From Comamonadaceae bacterium UBA2121 (GTDB taxonomy: Bacteria > Pseudomonadota > Gammaproteobacteria > Burkholderiales > Burkholderiaceae_C): a stretch of DNA of 64,000 bases. Every line of letters begins with the position of its first letter. Position 1 is the stretch's first letter. A program made the position numbers and the translations under genes. Positions 34,785 to 43,425 of this stretch are shown piece after piece. The DNA lies in the NCBI GenBank assembly GCA_002331385.1, contig DCYB01000002.1, positions 124,001-188,000 on the forward strand. The letters are read 5' to 3'. Under the pieces are notes generated by a model. That model ran no database searches, was not told the DNA's origin, and saw only the letters and a program-made list of their open reading frames with translations.

Positions 34785-37058
34785 TTAGGCAATCTTGAAT
34801 CGAGACACCGACTGCCGCAGTTCCTCTGCCACTTGCGACAGTTCGCGCACCTGCTGGGCCGTCGTGCGCGTACCCTCACCGGTTTGCTCTGTCACCGCAA
34901 AAATGTGCTGGATATTCTCCGCCACTTCGTTGGCCAGTTCGGCCTCGCGCGAGGTGGAGTCAGAGAATTGTTCAATCAATTCCGACAGGCGGCGTGACAC
35001 GCTGTCGATCTCGGACAGTGCCGTACCCGCGCTGTCCGACAGACGGGCCCCTTCCACCACACCCTGCGTGGAACGCTCCATGGCGGCCACGGCGTCCTGG
35101 GTGTCGGTCTGAATCGCCTTCACGAGCGCCGAAATCTGGCGCGTGGCGTCTGCGGAACGTTCAGCCAATCGCTGCACTTCTTCCGCAACCACAGAGAAGC
35201 CGCGACCCGCTTCACCTGCCGAGGCTGCCTGAATGGCAGCGTTCAGGGCCAGCACGTTGGTCTGTTCGGTAATGTCGGAAATCAGCTCGGTAATTTCACC
35301 GATCTCCTGCGACGATTCACCCAGGCGCTTGATACGTTTGGACGTGTCCTGAATCTGGTCACGGATCGAGTTCATACCGCCGATGGCGTTCTGCACCGCC
35401 GTCAGACCTTGATCAGCCGCTTGCAGCGATTGGCGCGCCACCGCTGCCGACTCCTGCGCCTGCACCGACACGTCGTTAATACGCGAAGCCATGTCCAGAA
35501 CCGAGCGGCCGGTTTCGCGGATCTCGCGCAGCTGTTCGGTCGACGCGGCCAGCAGCTCGGTCGACGTTGCGTCCACCTGCGCCGTAGTCTGCGCCACACG
35601 GGTCGCCGTGTTCTGCACCGAGCCCACCAGTTGGCGCAACTCTTCCACCGTGTAGTTCACCGAGTCGGCGATGGCGCCGGTGATGTCCTCGGTCACGGTC
35701 GCTTCCTGTGTCAAATCGCCTTCAGCCACCGACTGCAGTTCGTTCATCAGACGCAAAATGGCGGCCTGGTTGGCGTCGTTCACGCGCTTGGCTTCTTGCT
35801 CCTGGCGCTTGGCATCGCGCTGCAGCGATTCGGCTGCAGCCTGACGATTGCGCGAGTCACCCAGTTGCACGCGGGAAATACCCACACCGCAAAGCACCAC
35901 GAACAGACCGGCCAGAATCAGCGCGATCAGCGGAATCACGCCGATACCGCTCTGCTCGGACAGACGGGTTTGCAGGTTTTCCAGTGCCACGCGCAGCTTC
36001 TCGCTGTCGGCCACGATGTTGGTTTGCGCTTCACGCGCCGAGACCAGACCTTGCAGGTTGCCCAGAATCGCGCCCGCTTGCGTGCGGGTTTCATCGTACA
36101 GCTGGATCAGCGACTGCAGTTGCTCACGGGTTTGTGCATCGCGTGCGGCGCCCAGACGCAGATCGGCACTGCCGTCGAGCAGACCCTGCGCGATTTCCTT
36201 GAACGAATTCAAGTCCTTGCCAAGCAGGAACACCGCCTCGGGGCTCACGCCTTCCGTCGTCTGGAATTCGTTGGCCGACTTACCAATACGCTGGGTCAGC
36301 ATCACCAACTGGCCCGCCGCGGAAATCTCGGCCGGGGGCGCGTTATGCTGCAGCTTGAGAGAGGAGACGGTTTCTGCGATTTCCAGCAGATCGGCAGACT
36401 GGCGGTTAATGGTGCGCAGCGCGTCACCCACCTGGGTCAGGATCTTTTGCTGCTCCATCACTGCCTTGGCGTTGGCCGAAGCCTGCTTGACCTGCGCGGT
36501 GATCGCGCCCAACTCGGCGCTGAAGTCGTCACTCAGCGGCTGCACGTTGAGTTCGCCATCACCGCTGTTCAGCGCATTGACGTTGCGTGTCAGCACGGTC
36601 GAGCTGTCGTTCACGTCCTTGAACGCGGCCGGATTGCCCACCAAGGCTTGCGACACCGATTTCGCCAGACGCTGCGACTGCATCAGCGACTGGCCCGTTG
36701 CCGTCAGCTGCTGCGCCGCCCGGTTGGATCGCTGCAGCACCCAGCCGGCAACCAGCGCCAGCACCAACAGGCCCAGCGCCAACAACAGCAGCAACTTGCG
36801 CTGCTGCGCGGCAGGCGAGCCACGACCCAGCAAGGGCAAGGTCACCTGATCGGGATCGGTCAGATCGTCCAGCTCGCTGTATTGGCTTTGATTGGGGTCG
36901 CCCTGCACGCTGTACATGCCCTCGTTCTGGAACGAATCGGCCATGGCATCAGCGACGAGCGAATCCTGATTGGACATATCGCCAGAAATGTCCGGATTTT
37001 CGTCGGACTGCGCGCTTTTGCGTTTGAATATTTTGTCAAAAGAACTCGAAAAAGACAT
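34785..37058 (-). CDS. pilJ: Methyl-accepting chemotaxis protein PilJ
   Basis: 757 residues, the membrane sensor of the Pil-Chp array. A cytoplasmic N-terminus of ~90 residues precedes membrane segment 1 (LLLLLALGLLVLALVAGW). A periplasmic region with two PilJ-type helical repeats, each containing runs like LVMLTQRIGKSANEF, follows, and membrane segment 2 is at ~371-393. A HAMP-like region and the coiled-coil signalling domain follow, with the conserved tip AGEAGRGFSVVAEEVQRLAE at about 608-627. It sits between pilI and chpA as in Pseudomonas. PilJ senses pilus-surface contact through PilA in known systems. Confidence 0.95.
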   Translation of the reverse strand: MSFSSSFDKIFKRKSAQSDENPDISGDMSNQDSLVADAMADSFQNEGMYSVQGDPNQSQYSELDDLTDPDQVTLPLLGRGSPAAQQRKLLLLLALGLLVLALVAGWVLQRSNRAAQQLTATGQSLMQSQRLAKSVSQALVGNPAAFKDVNDSSTVLTRNVNALNSGDGELNVQPLSDDFSAELGAITAQVKQASANAKAVMEQQKILTQVGDALRTINRQSADLLEIAETVSSLKLQHNAPPAEISAAGQLVMLTQRIGKSANEFQTTEGVSPEAVFLLGKDLNSFKEIAQGLLDGSADLRLGAARDAQTREQLQSLIQLYDETRTQAGAILGNLQGLVSAREAQTNIVADSEKLRVALENLQTRLSEQSGIGVIPLIALILAGLFVVLCGVGISRVQLGDSRNRQAAAESLQRDAKRQEQEAKRVNDANQAAILRLMNELQSVAEGDLTQEATVTEDITGAIADSVNYTVEELRQLVGSVQNTATRVAQTTAQVDATSTELLAASTEQLREIRETGRSVLDMASRINDVSVQAQESAAVARQSLQAADQGLTAVQNAIGGMNSIRDQIQDTSKRIKRLGESSQEIGEITELISDITEQTNVLALNAAIQAASAGEAGRGFSVVAEEVQRLAERSADATRQISALVKAIQTDTQDAVAAMERSTQGVVEGARLSDSAGTALSEIDSVSRRLSELIEQFSDSTSREAELANEVAENIQHIFAVTEQTGEGTRTTAQQVRELSQVAEELRQSVSRFKIA

Positions 37059-37079
37059 AGTGCAGCCTTACAGAAAATC

Positions 37080-37607
37080 TCACACGCCAATACTTAGAAA
37101 AACAGGGCTTTGAGCCAGAACCTGCAGGTTCAACTCTTGCCATGTCGCCCCCTCTGCGTCGGTATACAAAGTGCCGAAAAATTCGGGTGCATCCTCTGCG
37201 GGAGCCTCCGAAGACACAAATGCATCCGTGCCGCGCAATCCAAGCAAACTGTCCACCATCAGTGCGGCATTCACTTCCAGTACCGGATTCACTGCCAGCA
37301 AACTGGATTCCGTGAGCGCCTGCTCCGTGCGTGCCACCGGATAGCCCAACAAGCCACCCAGATCGACCACGCCCATGAGCGAGCCGCGCAAGTTCGCGAT
37401 ACCCAGATACCAGGGCTGCGTGTACGGCACGGCCTGCACCCCGGTCCACGGGAAAATCTCGCCCGAATGCGCGAGCGGCAACAGATAGCGTCGGCCCGCG
37501 GTCTGCACCGCCAGCCAGGACGACACGCTCGAACCTTCCGCCTTGGCGGCCTGCAACCGGTTTGCGAGCCGGGTCTGTAGCTCTCTGAGAGCTTCGCGAT
37601 TGGCCAT
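37080..37607 (-). CDS. pilI: CheW-like adaptor PilI
   Basis: 175 residues from the ATG at 37607 (MANREALRELQTRLANRLQA). After an N-terminal helix, a CheW domain is visible: YLLPLAHSGEIFPW, YLGIANLRGSLMGVVDLGGL (the typical NLRG motif) and a C-terminal half VNAALMVDSLLGLRG. It should link PilJ to ChpA in the twitching array. Upstream in-frame codons to 37796 are not family-like. It is followed 21 bp later by pilJ. Confidence 0.92.
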   Translation of the reverse strand: MANREALRELQTRLANRLQAAKAEGSSVSSWLAVQTAGRRYLLPLAHSGEIFPWTGVQAVPYTQPWYLGIANLRGSLMGVVDLGGLLGYPVARTEQALTESSLLAVNPVLEVNAALMVDSLLGLRGTDAFVSSEAPAEDAPEFFGTLYTDAEGATWQELNLQVLAQSPVFLSIGV

Positions 37608-37653
37608 GTATCCCGCTTCTCGTTTCTTGTCTATCGAATAGAGGACCGGCGCT

Positions 37654-38019
37654 TTAGCTGAGCGCGTCGATCTTGGCCTGCAACTCGGCAGGGTCCACCG
37701 GCTTGGTGATGTAGCCACGCGCGCCCTGGCGCATACCCCACACGCGGTCGGTTTCCTGATTCTTGCTGGTGCACATGATGATGGGCACATCCGCAAATTG
37801 CGGATCGCGCGAAATCGTGCGGGTCAACTGGAAGCCGTTCTGGCCCGGCATCACCACATCCATCAGGATGAGGTCCGGCTTCTCTTCGCTCAGGCGCTTG
37901 ATCGCCTCATCAGCGTTCTCGGCCGTGCGCACTTGCAGGCCGCGTTTTTGCAGCAGGTCGGTCAGATACATCAGCTCGGTCTTCGAGTCGTCGACCACCA
38001 AAATCTTCTGAATGCTCAT
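37654..38019 (-). CDS. pilH: Response regulator PilH
   Basis: A 121-residue single receiver domain. Acidic pair in ILVVDDSKTE, phospho-Asp in DLILMDVVMPGQNG, Thr in MCTSKNQ and Lys in YITKPVDPAEL. No output domain. In Pseudomonas PilH acts with PilG to set the level of the PilB/PilT motor response and cAMP. The ATG overlaps the pilG stop (ATGA, 38016-38019). Confidence 0.92.
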   Translation of the reverse strand: MSIQKILVVDDSKTELMYLTDLLQKRGLQVRTAENADEAIKRLSEEKPDLILMDVVMPGQNGFQLTRTISRDPQFADVPIIMCTSKNQETDRVWGMRQGARGYITKPVDPAELQAKIDALS

Positions 38020-38420
38020 TGCACGGCTCCTTGATTCGAAATCGCAAACTGCTGCACAGCCTGCAGCAATTGATCCTTGGTAAACGGCTTGGTGAGGTAC
38101 TCCTGACAACCCACCATGCGTCCACGCGCCTTGTCGAACACGCCGTCCTTGGAAGACAGCATAACCACGGGCGTATCGGCAAACCGGGCGTTGCGCTTGA
38201 TGATGGCGCAGGTCTGGTAGCCGTCGAGCTTGGGCATCAAGATGTCACAAAAAATGAGCTGTGGATGGAAATCGTTGATTTTCGAAAGTGCATCGAATCC
38301 ATCGTCAGCCAGCATCACATCGTGTCCCCCTTGCTTGAGAAAAATCTCGGCACTGCGGCGAATGGTGTTGCTGTCGTCAACGACCAGTACCTTGAACGTC
38401 TGGTTAGCTGCGGTTGTCAA
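38016..38420 (-). CDS. pilG: Response regulator PilG
   Basis: A 134-residue single receiver domain: VLVVDDSNTIRRSAEIFLKQ, phospho-Asp in LIFCDILMPKLDG, Ser in MLSSKDG, Lys in YLTKPFTKDQL. PilG is the forward-signalling receiver of the Pil-Chp pathway, phosphorylated by ChpA and acting on pilus extension. It heads pilG-pilH-pilI-pilJ-chpA. The rubredoxin gene precedes it by 49 bp on the same strand, as in other betaproteobacteria. Confidence 0.93.
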   Translation of the reverse strand: MTTAANQTFKVLVVDDSNTIRRSAEIFLKQGGHDVMLADDGFDALSKINDFHPQLIFCDILMPKLDGYQTCAIIKRNARFADTPVVMLSSKDGVFDKARGRMVGCQEYLTKPFTKDQLLQAVQQFAISNQGAVQ

Positions 38421-38469
38421 TTTGGAGAGCCCCCGTGTATCGAAGAATCGTGACTGTCAAAGTCCCGCA

Positions 38470-38643
38470 TCAGATTTCCACCATTTCAAAATCTTCCTTG
38501 CGTGCGCCGCACTCGGGACAGGTCCAGTTCATGGGTACCAGTTCCCAGGACGTATTGGGTGGAATACCATGGTCGGGAGCACCTTGCTCCTCGTCATAAA
38601 TCCAGCCACAAATCAAACACATCCAAGTTTTTGAGGTTGCCAC
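38470..38643 (-). CDS. rubA: Rubredoxin
   Basis: A 57-residue protein starting with GTG (38641-38643). It has the two rubredoxin iron-knuckles: TWMCLICGWIYDE and TCPECGARKEDFE, four Cys that bind one iron. It is a small cytoplasmic electron carrier. It is divergent from thiD with a 94-bp gap and precedes pilG, the order usual in Burkholderiales. It is easily missed because of its length and GTG start. Electron partners (an alkane hydroxylase or rubredoxin reductase) are not nearby. The 94-bp gap to thiD has AT-rich promoter-like sequence. Confidence 0.92.
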   Translation of the reverse strand: MATSKTWMCLICGWIYDEEQGAPDHGIPPNTSWELVPMNWTCPECGARKEDFEMVEI

Positions 38644-38737
38644 AGCTTAAATAGCCTTCACATAGAATGCAACGATTGTATCTAGTCATCACCGGAAGAT
38701 GCTGCTTTCGTGCCACCGGCTACGCTGGCGTCTGTAA

Positions 38738-39697
38738 ATGAAACCAGAACAGACACACCCAACATCACTATCGTCCCCAAACCAACCGGAGGAAGTACCT
38801 GGCGCCGTTTGCGTCTTGACTTTCAACGCCAACGATCCCAGCGGAGCCGGAGGATTAACGGGTGACACCACTGCTATGGCTTCCGTGGGAGCGCATGCGC
38901 TGGCTATTGTGACCGGCACCTATGTGCGAGACACAACAGAAACCGTCGATTTCTACCCAATTGATGATGAAGCTGTTGCAGATCAAGCACAAACCATCTT
39001 CCAGGACGTCCCGATTCAGGCCATCAAGGTCGGCTTTGCAGGCAGCCCCGAGAACCTGGCCATCATTGCACAAGTAACAGCTGATTACCCAGAAATCCCT
39101 GTCATTGCCTATATGCCCAACTTATCGTGGTGGGAAGATGACCGAATCGATCAATATCTTGATGCATTTCAAGAATTAGTACTTCCGCAAACATCAGTGT
39201 TGGTAGGAAACCACAGCACACTGCGCCGCTGGTTGTTACAAGACTGGGAGCACGAGCGAGCACCCACTGCGCGAGAAATTGCCATGGCCGCAGCCGAGCA
39301 TGGCGTGGCCTATTCACTCGTCACCGGAGTGCCGGTAGACAACCAGCACTTCGACAACGTGCTCACCTCTGGCCAGGCCATTCTTGGCAGCGGCCAGTTT
39401 GAGCGTCTCGAGGTCAGCTTCTCCGGTGCGGGTGATACCCTCTCGGCTGCTCTCGCGGCCTTGATCGCGTGCGACAACGACCTGGGCGACGCCACCCGCG
39501 AAGCCCTGCTCTACCTCGATGGCTGCCTGCTCGCGGCGTACCGGCCCGGCATGGGCAAGCTGCTGCCCGACCGCATGTTCTGGGCACAACCCGATGACGA
39601 GGACGACGACGCACAAGGTGACGAGCCCTCCAGCGACGGCGGCGATGCCCCCGACATCGACGCATTCCAACTACCACCCCATGACACATCCCACTGA
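38738..39697 (+). CDS. thiD: Hydroxymethylpyrimidine / phosphomethylpyrimidine kinase, ThiD-like
   Basis: 319 residues, ribokinase fold. The substrate/ATP motifs are FNANDPSGAGGLTGDTTAMA near the N-terminus and FSGAGDTLSAAL towards the C-terminus. The family phosphorylates the pyrimidine precursor of thiamine; the standard ThiD N-terminal motif is usually S-D-S/P-S-G-G-A-G, and NDPSGAGG here is a variant, so the substrate could differ. The last ~35 residues are an acidic tail (DDEDDDAQGDEPSSDGGDA) that lies in the region overlapping the hemL start. It starts divergently from rubredoxin and overlaps hemL by 17 bp. Confidence 0.85.
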   Translation: MKPEQTHPTSLSSPNQPEEVPGAVCVLTFNANDPSGAGGLTGDTTAMASVGAHALAIVTGTYVRDTTETVDFYPIDDEAVADQAQTIFQDVPIQAIKVGFAGSPENLAIIAQVTADYPEIPVIAYMPNLSWWEDDRIDQYLDAFQELVLPQTSVLVGNHSTLRRWLLQDWEHERAPTAREIAMAAAEHGVAYSLVTGVPVDNQHFDNVLTSGQAILGSGQFERLEVSFSGAGDTLSAALAALIACDNDLGDATREALLYLDGCLLAAYRPGMGKLLPDRMFWAQPDDEDDDAQGDEPSSDGGDAPDIDAFQLPPHDTSH

Positions 39698-40985
39698 TTT
39701 GAATCTCTCCCTTTTCGAACGCGCCAAGCAGGTCATCCCCGGTGGCGTGAACTCGCCCGTACGCGCCTTCAACGCGGTCGGCGGCACACCCCGCTTTGTC
39801 GAACATGCACTCGGCGCCTACTTCTGGGACGCCAACGGTCAGCAATTCACGGACTACATTGGTTCGTGGGGCCCCATGATCCTCGGCCACGGTCACCCCG
39901 AAGTCATCAGCGAAGTGCAGAAGGCCGTGCTTGAGGGCTTCTCCTACGGCGCCCCCACCGAGCGTGAAGTCCAGTTGGCCGAAGCCATCCTGAAAATCAT
40001 GCCCTCCATGGAAATGGTGCGCCTGGTCAGCTCCGGCACCGAAGCCGGCATGAGCGCCCTGCGCCTGGCGCGCGGCTTCACCGGACGCAACAAGATCATC
40101 AAGTTCAATGGCTGCTACCACGGCCATGCCGACTCACTGCTCGTGAAGGCGGGTTCGGGACTGGCGACGTTCGGCTCGTCCTCCTCCGCCGGCGTGCCCG
40201 CCGATGTGGTCAAGGACACCATCGTCCTGGAATACAACGACATTGCCCAACTCGAAGAAGCGTTTGCCCAGATCGGCGGCGACATCGCCTGCGTCATCAT
40301 GGAGCCCATCGCGGGCAACATGAACTTCGTGCGTGCCTCGGTCGAGTTCACGCGCCGCATCCGCGAGCTCACACGTGAGCACGGCGCGCTCATGATCTAC
40401 GACGAAGTCATGACCGGCTTCCGCGTGGCGCTGGGCGGCGCGCAAAGCCTCTACGCACAGCAGATCGAAGGCTTCCAGCCCGACATCACCGTGATGGGCA
40501 AAGTCATCGGCGGCGGCATGCCCATGGCCGCTTTTGGCGCGCGCCGCGAAATCATGGAAAAGCTCTCTCCGCTCGGCCCCGTCTACCAGGCCGGTACGCT
40601 GTCTGGCAACCCGATTGCCACCGCGTGCGGACTCAAGACGCTGGAACTCATCAGCCGTCCCGGCTTCCACGACGCGCTGCATGCCACCACAGGCCGACTC
40701 ATGGCGGGCCTCAAGAAAGAAGCCGACGCCGCAGGTCTGCCCTTCAGCGTGGACCACCAGGGTGGCCTGTTCGGGTTTTACTTCCTGCCCGAACTACCCG
40801 CCACGTACACCGAAGTCATGAAGACCGACGGCAAGGTCTTCAACAAGTTCTTCCACGGCATGCTGGACCGCGGCCACTACTTCGCCCCCGCGCTCTATGA
40901 AGCCGGTTTCGTCAGCGCCGCACACACACACGACGACGTGGACAAAACCATCGAAGCCGCGCGCGACGTGTTCAAGACGCTGTAA
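39681..40985 (+). CDS. hemL: Glutamate-1-semialdehyde 2,1-aminomutase
   Basis: 434 residues from the ATG at 39681. It makes 5-aminolevulinate from glutamate-1-semialdehyde in the C5 haem pathway. Family features: an N-terminal RAKQVIPGGVNSPVRAF, the substrate-loop SSGTEAGMSALRLARG, LMIYDEVMTGFRV with the cofactor Asp, and the pyridoxal-phosphate Lys in VMGKVIGGGMPMAAFG. The start overlaps the end of thiD by 17 bp in another frame, implying translational coupling. It ends with a strong bidirectional terminator. Confidence 0.96.
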   Translation: MTHPTDLNLSLFERAKQVIPGGVNSPVRAFNAVGGTPRFVEHALGAYFWDANGQQFTDYIGSWGPMILGHGHPEVISEVQKAVLEGFSYGAPTEREVQLAEAILKIMPSMEMVRLVSSGTEAGMSALRLARGFTGRNKIIKFNGCYHGHADSLLVKAGSGLATFGSSSSAGVPADVVKDTIVLEYNDIAQLEEAFAQIGGDIACVIMEPIAGNMNFVRASVEFTRRIRELTREHGALMIYDEVMTGFRVALGGAQSLYAQQIEGFQPDITVMGKVIGGGMPMAAFGARREIMEKLSPLGPVYQAGTLSGNPIATACGLKTLELISRPGFHDALHATTGRLMAGLKKEADAAGLPFSVDHQGGLFGFYFLPELPATYTEVMKTDGKVFNKFFHGMLDRGHYFAPALYEAGFVSAAHTHDDVDKTIEAARDVFKTL

Positions 40986-41004
40986 TCCCGCAGTCGTCCA
41001 TGCG

Positions 41005-41033
41005 AAAAAGCGCTCCCGAGGGAGCGCTTTTTT
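41005..41033. terminator. Bidirectional intrinsic terminator between hemL and the cytochrome c gene
   Basis: AAAAAGCGCTCC-CGAG-GGAGCGCTTTTTT: a 12-bp stem with A/T tails on both sides. It can terminate hemL on the plus strand and the cytochrome c gene on the minus strand. Confidence 0.9.
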
Positions 41034-41076
41034 CATGGCATCAAGGCATGCGCCCCAGCGGTGTTCCGCCGACGGC

Positions 41077-41526
41077 TCACGGCGCTTTCGCCGGTGGGAC
41101 GGCCATCACCCACTCAGCCATTTGCTGTGCTTGTTCCGGCGTAATTTGCGGGTGTCTCGGCATGATGACGTTGCCCCAGGTGCCGACACTGCCCTCGCGG
41201 ATTTTGCGCGCGAGGTGGTCGATGGCATCGCCCTGCGACTGATACCTGGCCGCAATCGCTTCAAATGCCGGTCCAACGTAACTGCGCGTGAGCCCGTGAC
41301 AGCGCATGCAGTCGGAGCCCTCGACGAGGGCCTTGCCTGCAGCGAGTTCAGGGCGCGCCTTCATTACCTCGTCCATGGCACTGGCGGCGGGCGCGGGGCG
41401 CATGATGAGCCAGCCCACGTTGGCCACGCCAAACGCGACCAGCAACATGAAAATCACCAGCGCCCAACCGATCCATTTCGGTCGATTGGGAGCGGGTTCG
41501 TCGTCTTCGTCGTAGCGGTCTGCCAC
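41077..41526 (-). CDS. Membrane-anchored c-type cytochrome
   Basis: 149 residues. An acidic cytoplasmic N-terminus is followed by a membrane segment at ~18-42 (WIGWALVIFMLLVAFGVANV). A single haem-binding CMRCH sits in the middle of the periplasmic domain, and the axial Met is probably in VIMPRHPQIT. The layout is of a small anchored class I cytochrome c, often linked to terminal oxidase or peroxidase chains. It starts 8 bp after the purH stop and could be the end of the dusB-fis-purH operon, with the bidirectional terminator downstream. Confidence 0.88.
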   Translation of the reverse strand: MADRYDEDDEPAPNRPKWIGWALVIFMLLVAFGVANVGWLIMRPAPAASAMDEVMKARPELAAGKALVEGSDCMRCHGLTRSYVGPAFEAIAARYQSQGDAIDHLARKIREGSVGTWGNVIMPRHPQITPEQAQQMAEWVMAVPPAKAP

Positions 41527-41534
41527 GGTGTGGA

Positions 41535-43139
41535 TCAGTGACGGAAGTGGCGCACGCCGGTGAAGACCATGGCCACGCCGCGCTCGTTGGCGGCGTCGAT
41601 CACTTCCTGATCGCGCATGGAGCCACCGGGCTGGGCCACGCAGGTCGCGCCTGCATCGACCACGACGTCGAGACCGTCACGGAACGGGAAGAACGCGTCG
41701 CTGGCGACCACGGTGTTTTGCAGCGTGAGCTTGGCGGCTTCGGCTTTGATGGAGGCGATGCGGGCCGAGTCCAGACGCGACATCTGGCCTGCGCCCACGC
41801 CCATGGTCATGCCGTTCTTGCAGAACACGATGGCGTTGGATTTGACGAACTTGGCCACTTTCCACGCAAACAGCAGGTCTTGCAGCTCTTCCGGTGTGGG
41901 TTGCTTGATGGTGACGACCTTCAGGTCAGCCAGTTGCAACTCGTGGTTGTCGGCCGTCTGCAGCAGGATGCCCGAGCCAACACGCTTGGATTCCATGGCA
42001 TTGCGCCCATTGTCCCAATCGCTCGCGCCGCCCTTGGGCAGTGCAATCTTCATAAGACGCACGTTCACCTTGCTCTTGAAGATCTCCAGTGCTTCTGCGC
42101 TGAAGTCCGGCGCCATCAGCACTTCGACGAACTGCTTGGAAACCGCTTGCGCAGCGGCCTGATCCACCGGACGGTTGAAGGCGATGATGCCGCCGAACGC
42201 GCTCGTGGGGTCGGTCTGGAACGCCTTGGCATAGGCTTCGTGCGCGTCCTTGCCCACGGCCACGCCGCAGGGGTTGGCGTGCTTGATGATGACGCAGGCG
42301 GGCTCGTTGAAGCTCTTCACGCATTCCCAGGCCGCGTCGGCGTCGGCAATGTTGTTGTAGGAGAGTTCCTTGCCTTGCAGTTGCTCGCCCATGGCCAGTG
42401 AGCCGGGCGCGGGGTACAGATCGCGGTACCACGCCGCTTGCTGGTGGCTGTTTTCACCATAGCGCAGGTCCTGCATCTTGATGAACTGGCCGTTGGCCTG
42501 ACCGGGGAACAGGCTGCGCTCGGGCACGTAGGCTTCGGACAGCTTGTCGTCTTCGAACTTCACCGACGAGAGGTAGTCACTGATCGCGCCGTCGTACTGC
42601 GCGATGCGGTTGAACGCAGCCACCGACAGCTCAAACCGCAATGCGTTCGAGAGCTTGCCGCCCGCCTTCAGTTCGGCCAGCACCTTCTCGTACTGGTCGG
42701 CAGCGGTGACCACGCCCACGTCCTTCCAGTTCTTGGCGGCAGAGCGCACCATGGCCGGGCCGCCGATGTCGATGTTCTCGATCGCATCGGCCAGCGTGCA
42801 ACCGGGCTTGGCCACGGTGGCTTCAAACGGGTAGAGGTTCACCACCAGCAGGTCGATGGTGTCGATCTGGTGCTCCTTGAGCGCAGCCATGTGCGCGGGC
42901 AGGTCGCGGCGCGCCAGCAGGCCGCCGTGCACCTTGGGGTGCAGCGTTTTCACGCGGCCATCGAGCATCTCGGGGAACTGGGTGACTTCGGCCACCTCGG
43001 TCACGGGCAGGCCCTTGTCGGCCAGCAGCTTGGCGGTGCCGCCGGTGGACAAGAGCGTCACGCCCAGTGCATGCAGGGCCTGCGCAAACTCGACAATGCC
43101 GGTTTTGTCGGAGACGGAAATCAGTGCTTTCATGTTCAT
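41535..43139 (-). CDS. purH: Bifunctional AICAR transformylase / IMP cyclohydrolase PurH
   Basis: 534 residues (ATG at 43139, or the near-by ATG at 43133). The IMP cyclohydrolase half begins MNMKALISVSDKTG and contains RVKTLHPKVHGGLLARRD and the DLLVVNLYPFE motif. The AICAR transformylase half contains RYGENSHQQAAWY, IIKHANPCGVA and the C-terminal DAFFPFRDGLD. It catalyses the last two steps of purine synthesis. dusB-fis-purH is a common beta/gammaproteobacterial cluster. Confidence 0.97.
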   Translation of the reverse strand: MNMKALISVSDKTGIVEFAQALHALGVTLLSTGGTAKLLADKGLPVTEVAEVTQFPEMLDGRVKTLHPKVHGGLLARRDLPAHMAALKEHQIDTIDLLVVNLYPFEATVAKPGCTLADAIENIDIGGPAMVRSAAKNWKDVGVVTAADQYEKVLAELKAGGKLSNALRFELSVAAFNRIAQYDGAISDYLSSVKFEDDKLSEAYVPERSLFPGQANGQFIKMQDLRYGENSHQQAAWYRDLYPAPGSLAMGEQLQGKELSYNNIADADAAWECVKSFNEPACVIIKHANPCGVAVGKDAHEAYAKAFQTDPTSAFGGIIAFNRPVDQAAAQAVSKQFVEVLMAPDFSAEALEIFKSKVNVRLMKIALPKGGASDWDNGRNAMESKRVGSGILLQTADNHELQLADLKVVTIKQPTPEELQDLLFAWKVAKFVKSNAIVFCKNGMTMGVGAGQMSRLDSARIASIKAEAAKLTLQNTVVASDAFFPFRDGLDVVVDAGATCVAQPGGSMRDQEVIDAANERGVAMVFTGVRHFRH

Positions 43140-43191
43140 TCGAGGATAAGTTCAGGAATTCTTTGCGAGATGGAACGGCCAGGCCGCAGCC

Positions 43192-43425
43192 TCACAACAG
43201 CTTGTGTTCCACCAGCTTCTTGCGCAGCGTGTTGCGGTTCAGGCCGAGCCATTCGGCAGCGCGGGACTGGTTCTCGTTGGCCTGCGTCATCACCACTTCC
43301 AGCAGCGGCTTTTCCACGAGGCGGATGACCATCTCGTACACGCCGTCCGGGGCTTCGCCGTCCAGATCGCGAAAGTAGCTTTGCAGGCTTTCGCGTACAC
43401 ATTCTTCAATGTTGTTCTTGCTCAT
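43192..43425 (-). CDS. fis: Fis family nucleoid-associated regulator
   Basis: 77 residues. The C-terminal helix-turn-helix is AAEWLGLNRNTLRKKLVEH, and the N-terminal part carries helices of the Fis dimer core. Fis bends DNA and controls rRNA promoters and recombination. It starts inside the end of dusB (20 bp overlap) and lies 52 bp before purH. Confidence 0.95.
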   Translation of the reverse strand: MSKNNIEECVRESLQSYFRDLDGEAPDGVYEMVIRLVEKPLLEVVMTQANENQSRAAEWLGLNRNTLRKKLVEHKLL

